A stretch of 64,000 bases of DNA from Flavobacteriaceae bacterium UBA2540 (GTDB lineage: Bacteria; Bacteroidota; Bacteroidia; Flavobacteriales; Flavobacteriaceae): positions 1 to 64,000 of the forward strand of contig DDMS01000060.1 of the NCBI GenBank assembly GCA_002340765.1, written 5' to 3'. Positions 19,788 through 26,614 of this stretch are shown piece by piece. The number at the start of each line of letters is the position of its first letter. Position 1 is the stretch's first letter. The notes beneath the pieces are model-generated. The model worked only from the letters and a program-made list of their open reading frames with translations. It searched no databases and had not been told where the DNA came from. Position numbers and translations under genes: made by a program.

Positions 19788-20093
19788 TTATTTTTTAAAT
19801 AAAAAACCCATTCCTAGTCTGACTAAAAACTTTTTTTCGAAAGCCCAAAAAAACTGAAATTGACCAAAAAACCATCCAAAAATGGGCAATGTCAATTGAT
19901 AAATAGGGAAAATCAGTAATATTCTCAAAGGCCAATAAATCCAAGGAGAAAAACTATCAGAATTAATTCCTAAAAAATATATCACAGGATTTGCCACCCA
20001 AGCTGCAAATGAACCATTAATTGCAAAAACAATAAAAATAGCTACTACATCCCAATTACTTTCAATTCCCCAACGTTCTTTTAATTTCTCCAT
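19788..20093 (-). CDS. DUF6787 family membrane protein
   Basis: A 101-residue protein with two or three predicted membrane segments (WDVVAIFIVFAINGSFAAW; WIYWPLRILLIFPIYQLTL; GWFFGQFQFFWAF). It matches the Bacteroidota DUF6787 pattern and follows lgt by 5 bases, which suggests co-translation and a role near lipoprotein or membrane biogenesis. The function is unknown. Confidence 0.8.
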   Translation of the reverse strand: MEKLKERWGIESNWDVVAIFIVFAINGSFAAWVANPVIYFLGINSDSFSPWIYWPLRILLIFPIYQLTLPIFGWFFGQFQFFWAFEKKFLVRLGMGFLFKK

Positions 20094-20098
20094 GAAAA

Positions 20099-20929
20099 TT
20101 ATACAGCTTTTTTTGCGGTTCTAAACATCAACCAAAGTCCTATTAAAATCAAAGGAATACTCAATATTTGACCGGTATTGAAAAGATTGAAAAAACCTTC
20201 TTCTCTCCCTTCCGCTTGTTCTTCTTTTAAGAATTCAATCAAGAATCGCATCAACCATAAAACGGTCATAAAAAGTCCGAAAAGAAAGCCTGTTTTTTGT
20301 TTGATATTGGTTTTCCAATACAAATACCACATCACAAAAAACAATGCTAAATAGCTAACTGCCTCATAAATTTGTGTTGGATGACGTGCAAAATCTTCGC
20401 CATTTGCTTTGAAAATCACCCCAAAATCAGAACCTGTTGCTTTTCCCACAATTTCCGAATTGAAAAAATTTCCCATACGAATGAATAATCCTGATAAAGC
20501 TACCATGATTGCCAATCTGTCTAAGATAAATAACCATGGTTTTTGAAGGTGTTTTTTAGCATAAAAATACATCGCTAAAATGATGGAAATTGCTGCTCCA
20601 TGACTTGCAAAACCAGTAAAACCGGTAAATTTCCAAGAACCATTCACTTGTTTGAAAGGCAATACAATTTCCAATAAATGATCTTGATAATAATCCCAAC
20701 TATAGAAAAACACGTCTCCCAAACGCATCCCAATAAACATGGAAATAAAGGTGTACATGAACAAGGTATCTAACTTTTCAACTGGAATTTCGTCTCTTAT
20801 AAAGATTTTTTTCATCAAATACAGGCCTAATAAAAAAGCCGAAACAAACATCAAACTGTACCAACGAATGGTAAAAAAACCAAGATTGATGCCTAAAGAT
20901 GGATCCCAAGTGATTGCTAAATAATTCAT
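20099..20929 (-). CDS. lgt: Prolipoprotein diacylglyceryl transferase
   Basis: Inner-membrane enzyme that transfers diacylglyceryl from phosphatidylglycerol to the lipobox cysteine of prolipoproteins. The 276 residues contain the Lgt signature RMGNFFNSEIVGKATGSDFG, the conserved HPTQIYEA segment and several membrane segments. A two-part promoter just upstream indicates that lgt and DUF6787 can be transcribed apart from yidD-cysS. Intact. Confidence 0.95.
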   Translation of the reverse strand: MNYLAITWDPSLGINLGFFTIRWYSLMFVSAFLLGLYLMKKIFIRDEIPVEKLDTLFMYTFISMFIGMRLGDVFFYSWDYYQDHLLEIVLPFKQVNGSWKFTGFTGFASHGAAISIILAMYFYAKKHLQKPWLFILDRLAIMVALSGLFIRMGNFFNSEIVGKATGSDFGVIFKANGEDFARHPTQIYEAVSYLALFFVMWYLYWKTNIKQKTGFLFGLFMTVLWLMRFLIEFLKEEQAEGREEGFFNLFNTGQILSIPLILIGLWLMFRTAKKAV

Positions 20930-20951
20930 GGTATTGTTATTTTTATGTATG

Positions 20952-20982
20952 CAAACTTAATGAAGCTTATTGTATCTTCAAA
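20952..20982 (-). promoter_or_regulatory. Two-part Bacteroidota promoter for lgt
   Basis: On the minus strand TTTG (20979-20982), 19 bases, TAAGTTTG (20952-20959): both elements match the Bacteroidota consensus with correct spacing, just over 20 bases before the lgt ATG. Confidence 0.7.
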
Positions 20983-20999
20983 TAAGAAAGTGTGATAAT

Positions 21000-21272
21000 T
21001 CAATGTTTGTATGATTTCTTTTCAGGCACGGGGTCATAACCACTTCCTCCCCAAGGATGACAGCTAAAAATTCGTTTGATGGCTAACCATCCACCAAAAA
21101 AAAGGCCGTGTTTTTGCAATGCTTCCAAGGTGTAATGTGAACACGTTGGACTGTATCTGCAAGTTGAGGGTGTCAAAGGCGAAATCGCTACTTGATAAAA
21201 TCGAACTAAAAACACGAATGGAAAAATAAGAATCTGTTTAAAATACTGAGTTTTTGATTTTGAGTTCGTCAT
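21000..21272 (-). CDS. yidD: Membrane protein insertion efficiency factor YidD
   Basis: Small YidD protein of 90 residues, thought to aid YidC-dependent membrane insertion. The family signature [20 protein letters not shown] and the C-terminal [17 protein letters not shown] are complete. It follows cysS by 23 bases. Confidence 0.95.
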   Translation of the reverse strand: MTNSKSKTQYFKQILIFPFVFLVRFYQVAISPLTPSTCRYSPTCSHYTLEALQKHGLFFGGWLAIKRIFSCHPWGGSGYDPVPEKKSYKH

Positions 21273-21295
21273 TTATTCATTATTACATTTTCTCA

Positions 21296-22774
21296 TTAAT
21301 TCACCGAAAAAGTAGTCCCTTCTCTCCCATCTTTTAACTGAATTCCCAAAGCTACCAATTCATCACGAATTTGGTCTGACAACGCCCAATCTTTATTTTC
21401 TCTTGCCTCTTTTCTCAATTTGATTAGCAATTCAATCACGCCATTGATTTTGTTGGAAGATTCTCTGGCAGCTTCATTCATCAATCCTAAAACATCAAAC
21501 ACAAAAGCATTGATGGCTTGTTTAAAATCCAACAAATCTTTGCTGGTCAAACTTGCTTTTTGCTCTTTAATTTGATTGATGACTTTCACTGCTTCAAACA
21601 ATTGTGAGATGAGGATTGGAGTATTGAAATCGTCATTCATAGCATCGTAACAAGATTGAATCCAAGCTTTTACATCAAAAGTTGATACTTTTCCAGCTTC
21701 AGCGATATTCAAATAAGAAACAGCTTCCATCAACTTTGCATGTCCTTTTTCAGAGGCTTCTAAAGCTTCACCCGAAAAATCTAAAATGCTTCTATAATTG
21801 GCTTGCATGTTGAAAAAACGCACCACACTTGCCGAAAATGGTTTTGGCAAAATAGTATTTTCACCTGTCAAAATTTCATTGGGCAAAATGAAATTCCCAG
21901 TAGATTTTGCCATTTTCTGACTGTTTAACAACAGCATATTGGTGTGCATCCAATAATTGACTGGTTTGATGCCACTGCATGTTTGAGATTGCGCAATTTC
22001 ACATTCGTGGTGTGGAAATTTCAAATCCATTCCTCCTCCATGAATGTCAAATTGTTCGCCTAAATATTTGGTACTCATCACAGAACACTCCAAATGCCAA
22101 CCAGGAAAACCATCGCTCCAAGGAGAAGGCCAACGCATAATATGACGTTCATCAGCTTTTTTCCAAAGTGCAAAATCTTGTGGATTTTTTTTGTCAGATT
22201 GACCGTCTAAAGTTCGTGTATTGTGAATTAAATCTTCTATTTTTCTTCCTGAAAGAATGCCGTAATTACCCTTTTTGTTGTATTCTAACACATCAAAATA
22301 AACAGAACCGTTCACTTCGTATGCAAAACCTTTAGCCATGATTTCTTTTATCATTTCTATTTGTTCTACAATATGACCTGTGGCAGTTGGCTCAATACTT
22401 GGTGGTAAAAAGTTGTAATTTTTTAGCACATTATGAAAATCGACTGTGTACATTTGAACTACTTCCATTGGCTCAATTTGCTCTAAACGTGCCTTTTTTG
22501 AAATGCGATCTTCACCTTCATCAGCGTCATTTTCAAGATGACCTGCATCTGTAATATTACGAACATAACGCACTTTATAACCCAAATGCAATAAATATCG
22601 GTATAAGACATCAAAGAACATAAACGTTCTTACGTTTCCTAAATGCGCGTTGCTATAGACAGTTGGCCCACAAACGTACATGCCTACATATCCTTCAGTA
22701 ATTGTATTGAAATCCTCTTTTTTCTTAGAAAGAGAATTGTATATTTTTAGTTGATTTTCTTTAAAACGTTCCAT
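21296..22774 (-). CDS. cysS: Cysteine--tRNA ligase
   Basis: Class I aminoacyl-tRNA synthetase charging tRNA-Cys. The HIGH-type motif appears in [17 protein letters not shown] near residue 31, zinc-ligand segments include [10 protein letters not shown] and the HHECEIAQ block, and KMAKSTGNF is the KMSKS equivalent. The 492-residue length is normal. It heads a minus-strand run with yidD. Confidence 0.97.
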   Translation of the reverse strand: MERFKENQLKIYNSLSKKKEDFNTITEGYVGMYVCGPTVYSNAHLGNVRTFMFFDVLYRYLLHLGYKVRYVRNITDAGHLENDADEGEDRISKKARLEQIEPMEVVQMYTVDFHNVLKNYNFLPPSIEPTATGHIVEQIEMIKEIMAKGFAYEVNGSVYFDVLEYNKKGNYGILSGRKIEDLIHNTRTLDGQSDKKNPQDFALWKKADERHIMRWPSPWSDGFPGWHLECSVMSTKYLGEQFDIHGGGMDLKFPHHECEIAQSQTCSGIKPVNYWMHTNMLLLNSQKMAKSTGNFILPNEILTGENTILPKPFSASVVRFFNMQANYRSILDFSGEALEASEKGHAKLMEAVSYLNIAEAGKVSTFDVKAWIQSCYDAMNDDFNTPILISQLFEAVKVINQIKEQKASLTSKDLLDFKQAINAFVFDVLGLMNEAARESSNKINGVIELLIKLRKEARENKDWALSDQIRDELVALGIQLKDGREGTTFSVN

Positions 22775-22884
22775 TAAAAAAGTGACTAATTTTAATGGCT
22801 AAAGATAGGCACTTTCAGAAGAATACAGAAATGGAAAACTGTTAGAAGTTTGATAAAAAAAAGTATGTTTTTATTAATACTATA

Positions 22885-24294
22885 CTATTGATTTACAGTA
22901 ATTTGACTGTATTTTCCATTAACAAAAAAAGTAGTGTCCTTTGTTTTAATGATGAAATTTCCATTGATTTTTTTTGATTTATCGTGAAGAACATTCAATT
23001 TCATGGAAGGATTTACTGATGAATTTGGCATTGATTTTATTTCGAAAAGAAGGTTTTTATCTAAATTTTGAAGATTTATTATGGCATTAGTATACTGTAA
23101 ATACAATAAAAATTTAGTGTAATCCGCATGTATTTTCTGAATGTGTAAACCTCCAAATTTTGCAGAAATATCCACATTTTTATAAATATTTTGAATGTCA
23201 ACATTAGAATAATTGGTATTGATTTTTGTATTCGTAACTGATGCAATTTTTGCATCAGTTACGTTATTTAAATATACATTGCTTTTAGTCAAATCATTGA
23301 TGTTTACGGGGGAATAATTGATTGTCAACTTGCTATTATTCAAATTATTTGCGTCAAAAGAGCCATATTTTACATTCCCAACAGCCACTGTGTTGGGTAA
23401 TTTTACCTTGCAATGACGTGTATTCAAATCGAAAGTAGCACCTTTTGGAGCTTTGATTTCAATTTTTTTGGTCACTTTTACTTTCTTACCATCAATCATC
23501 AAATTATCTGAATCTGCAGAAAATTGCAATTTTACTTTTTCCATTTCCATACGCGCTTTTTCCAGTTGTTGTTGCATTTTTTCTTTATCAATTTTCTGAA
23601 TATAGATTCTGTTTTTTTCCATTTCTTTCTTCATCTTCTCACGAGAAGCCTCAAACTCTTTACGCATTTTTTCACGACTTTTCCGCATATTTTCATTCCA
23701 TTTTTCGTAATCTTTTAATTTTCTAAAATTTTCCCAATCTTCTTTCGATTCAATTTTGATGTCATGATCATCATCTTTCCAATAAAAAGAATATTTTCCA
23801 TTTTTTCCAACAAGATTGTCTAATGAAAGAACATCAAAATCAAGAAATTTATCTTTAAAATTAAAATCAAAATCTACTTTTGGCATGGCAATTTTGTCCA
23901 TAAATGTTGAATCCAATTCAAATACATTTGGAAAATTGAAATTTGAATTATCCAAAAAAACTACGTCGTTATTGAACGGAAAACGATTGTTGATTTGTGT
24001 CGTAATTTTCACTTTACTTTTGTTGCCTAACGCTTCAAAATTCCAGTTTTTGAAATACTTTTCAGCAGCTTCTTTTGAAATTCCTTCAATTTCGATAACC
24101 GCCGTTATTTCTACTTCATTTTTATCCCAATTGGTTACAGAAATCTCTGTATTGGAAGCATTAATAGCAATTTCAACGTCTTTATCTACACTAAATTTTT
24201 CTGTGTATTTTCGGTCATACTTTTGAGCGAAAATGCTTGTTGTTCCTAATAAAACAACAAACGGAATGACTGTTTTATAAAATTTGTAATTCAT
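22885..24294 (-). CDS. Secreted protein of sigma/anti-sigma operon (DUF4097-like)
   Basis: About 469 residues with a signal peptide ending SIFAQ. The first part has beta-strand repeats (EIAINASNTEISVTNWDKNE). A highly charged alpha-helical segment rich in Lys, Glu and Met (about 185-265) looks like a coiled coil. The C-terminal half has repeated short beta-strands typical of DUF4097-type adhesin-like proteins. It overlaps the upstream anti-sigma gene by about 20 bases, so it is translationally coupled and is the third gene of that operon. The assigned family is tentative. A second possible ATG lies at 24297. Confidence 0.75.
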   Translation of the reverse strand: MNYKFYKTVIPFVVLLGTTSIFAQKYDRKYTEKFSVDKDVEIAINASNTEISVTNWDKNEVEITAVIEIEGISKEAAEKYFKNWNFEALGNKSKVKITTQINNRFPFNNDVVFLDNSNFNFPNVFELDSTFMDKIAMPKVDFDFNFKDKFLDFDVLSLDNLVGKNGKYSFYWKDDDHDIKIESKEDWENFRKLKDYEKWNENMRKSREKMRKEFEASREKMKKEMEKNRIYIQKIDKEKMQQQLEKARMEMEKVKLQFSADSDNLMIDGKKVKVTKKIEIKAPKGATFDLNTRHCKVKLPNTVAVGNVKYGSFDANNLNNSKLTINYSPVNINDLTKSNVYLNNVTDAKIASVTNTKINTNYSNVDIQNIYKNVDISAKFGGLHIQKIHADYTKFLLYLQYTNAIINLQNLDKNLLFEIKSMPNSSVNPSMKLNVLHDKSKKINGNFIIKTKDTTFFVNGKYSQITVNQ

Positions 24295-24838
24295 CATTTT
24301 TTTTGTTTAGATTTTTAAATTGTGATAACTGTTTTTTTAACTGCTGCAGCAGTTCTAATCGCAATTGCAGGTTGCGAATCAATGCATCAATGGTGGCATT
24401 ATTAACCCCTTTTGTATTGAGCTCTTTGGTTAATAATGTGTATTCGTTCATCAATTCTGCTATTTTTAATAAATAACCATCAATGAGTTCTTTATTGGAA
24501 TTATCAATTTCTATTTCACTGATTTCTAGATTTATACTATTCACATAATAGGTTTCAATCGTGTTGAATTCTGGTGAAATTGTACCCAATGTCATTTCTT
24601 TTACAGGAATATTTTCAGGTATTTTTTCTTCTTCATTTTTTAGAAAAAACAAACTACAAACACTTATTAAAATTGCTACAGAAGCCGCTATTGAAATCCA
24701 TTTTACAGAAATTCTTTTCGTCTTTTTTAGATGTAGTTCAGCTAATAATAATCTCTCAAAATTTGCTTCATGATGCAAAGGCAAAGAAGCCTCTTCTTTC
24801 CTGATTTCTTTCGCTAATTTTTTAATATCTCGTGTCAT
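24275..24838 (-). CDS. Putative anti-sigma factor, membrane anchored
   Basis: A 187-residue single-pass membrane protein. The N-terminal cytosolic part of about 45 residues is followed by a membrane helix (WISIAASVAILISVCSLFFL, about 47-66) and an extracytoplasmic helical part ending in LQLRLELLQQLKKQLSQF. It overlaps the sigma gene by four bases (ATGA) and the next gene by about 20. Role as anti-sigma factor is inferred from this arrangement, not from a recognised domain. Confidence 0.78.
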   Translation of the reverse strand: MTRDIKKLAKEIRKEEASLPLHHEANFERLLLAELHLKKTKRISVKWISIAASVAILISVCSLFFLKNEEEKIPENIPVKEMTLGTISPEFNTIETYYVNSINLEISEIEIDNSNKELIDGYLLKIAELMNEYTLLTKELNTKGVNNATIDALIRNLQLRLELLQQLKKQLSQFKNLNKKNDELQIL

Positions 24839-25407
24839 ACTCTATTTTTTAATGCTTCTTTGAGCTCATTTTTTCCTCGTAATAATTGCGTTCTTGAGGT
24901 GTTTTCTGTAATGTTTAAAATCTCCGCTATTTCTTGATGATCATAGCCTTCAATCAAATACAATGTCACTATAATTCTGTATTTCTCTTTGAGTTGACGA
25001 ATTGCTTTTTTTACATCCTCTAATGTAATTTCATGTTCCATGTGCCAATCATCTTCTTCAGAAATTGTCATTACCTCTCGAGAAATTGGAATGATATCTG
25101 CATTTTTTTTCTTCAACTCATCCATACTTTGATGGATAACAATCCTCTTTAACCACGCCCCAAATGCCACTTCATTTTTATACGTATCTATTTTTTTAAA
25201 CGCTTTGATAAATGATTTTTGCATTACTTCTTCCGCTAAAAAAGTATCATTTACCATGCGTAAAGCCACAGAAAACATAGCTTTACAGTACAAACCATAC
25301 AACTGCATTTGCGCTTTTGCGTTGTTTTGTTTGCATAAATCAATGATGTTTTGATGTAGCTGTTTGGTTGGCTTCATGAATACTTTCTTACTTAAAAGAC
25401 GATACAT
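24835..25407 (-). CDS. RNA polymerase sigma factor, ECF-type
   Basis: Sigma-70 family factor with region 2 (AFKKIDTYKNEVAFGAWLKRI segment near residues 70-90) and a region 4 helix-turn-helix (YDHQEIAEILNITENTSRTQLLRGK). It leads a three-gene operon with a membrane protein and a secreted protein. The start may be ATG at 25407 or, more likely by family resemblance, the ATG at 25377 (MKPTKQLHQNIIDLCKQ). It diverges from meaB across about 60 bases. Confidence 0.92.
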   Translation of the reverse strand: MYRLLSKKVFMKPTKQLHQNIIDLCKQNNAKAQMQLYGLYCKAMFSVALRMVNDTFLAEEVMQKSFIKAFKKIDTYKNEVAFGAWLKRIVIHQSMDELKKKNADIIPISREVMTISEEDDWHMEHEITLEDVKKAIRQLKEKYRIIVTLYLIEGYDHQEIAEILNITENTSRTQLLRGKNELKEALKNRV

Positions 25408-25468
25408 TTTTTGGGATGTTGCAAATTGAGTGAAATTTTATTTCTAAATTTACTTATTATTTGTAAAA

Positions 25469-26536
25469 ATGTCTAAAAAACAATCAGCAATTCACGAAAA
25501 AGAAGGCGTTTCTCAACCAGAAACGACCAATCAACTGAGTGCTGAAAAAATCAAACAATTTCGTACTATAAAAAATTCGACAGCTGAATTTGTGACGAAT
25601 ATTTTAGAGGGAAATATTCCTTTTTTGAGCAAAGCCATTACATTGGTTGAGAGTACTAATTCCAAGCATCAAGAACAAGCCAATGAAATCATTGAAAAAT
25701 GCTTGCCGTTTGCCAATAATTCTGTCAGAATTGGAATTACAGGTTTTCCTGGAGTTGGAAAAAGCACGTTTATAGAAGCTTTTGGAAAACACTTAACCAA
25801 TCAAGGGAAAAAAGTAGCTGTTTTGGCAGTTGACCCCAGTAGCTCTGTGAATAAAGGCAGTATTTTGGGTGATAAAACACGTATGGAACAATTAGTAACC
25901 GACAAAAATGCGTTTATAAGACCTTCCCCTGCAGGCACTTCTTTGGGTGGTGTTGCTCAAAAAACTCGTGAAAGTATCATTCTTTGTGAGGCTGCTGGAT
26001 TTGATACTATCATTATTGAAACTGTTGGTGTTGGACAATCAGAAACTGTGATGCATTCGATGGTTGATTTCTTTTTGTTGCTGCAATTGGCTGGAGCTGG
26101 AGATGAATTGCAAGGAATCAAACGTGGAATTATAGAAATGGCGGATGCCATTGTCGTCAATAAAGCAGATCATGGCAATGAAAAAAATACCAAAATAGCG
26201 CAGATAGAATTTAATAGAGCATTGCATTTATATCCATTAAAAGACAGCAAATGGCAACCTAAAGTATTGACTGCGAGTGCCATTGAAACTATTGGAATTG
26301 ATTCCATAGATGAAATGATTCAAGAATATATTTCATTGACCAAAGAAAATGGTTATTTTAAGCAAAAAAGACATGAACAAAATACGTTTTGGTTGTTGTC
26401 CACTATTGAACAACAATTAAAAGATACTTTTTACCAAAAACCAACCATTAAAAAAGCGCTTTCCAATGAAATCAAAAAACTAGAAAATGGAAAAACAACT
26501 CCTTTTCTTGCTGCTAAAAAATTATTGAGGCTTTAG
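25469..26536 (+). CDS. meaB: Methylmalonyl-CoA mutase-associated GTPase MeaB
   Basis: G3E-family P-loop GTPase that protects or reloads the B12-dependent methylmalonyl-CoA mutase. The Walker A segment is GITGFPGVGKSTF (about residues 90-102), VDPSSSVNKGSILGDKTRM follows, then ETVGVGQSE and the guanine-specificity NKAD. The 355-residue length is typical. The mutase itself is not in this window. Confidence 0.95.
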   Translation: MSKKQSAIHEKEGVSQPETTNQLSAEKIKQFRTIKNSTAEFVTNILEGNIPFLSKAITLVESTNSKHQEQANEIIEKCLPFANNSVRIGITGFPGVGKSTFIEAFGKHLTNQGKKVAVLAVDPSSSVNKGSILGDKTRMEQLVTDKNAFIRPSPAGTSLGGVAQKTRESIILCEAAGFDTIIIETVGVGQSETVMHSMVDFFLLLQLAGAGDELQGIKRGIIEMADAIVVNKADHGNEKNTKIAQIEFNRALHLYPLKDSKWQPKVLTASAIETIGIDSIDEMIQEYISLTKENGYFKQKRHEQNTFWLLSTIEQQLKDTFYQKPTIKKALSNEIKKLENGKTTPFLAAKKLLRL

Positions 26537-26587
26537 GCTGTTGGCTTTGGGCTCTGGGCTCTGAGTTTTATGCCAAAAGCTAACTAT

Positions 26588-26614
26588 AAACCATTAACCA
26601 AAAACCATTAACCA
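26588..26614. repeat. Short direct repeat between meaB and recG
   Basis: Two 14-base units (AAACCATTAACCA core) sit next to each other. Just upstream (about 26548) GGCTCTG is repeated. The short convergent intergenic region contains nothing else. Confidence 0.6.

Noticed and set aside
23524..24226. Plus-strand ORFs inside the secreted sigma-operon gene
   Set aside because: They are antisense shadows of a continuous minus-strand gene with signal peptide and operon overlap; their hydrophobic Phe-rich composition reflects the reversed Lys/Glu codons.
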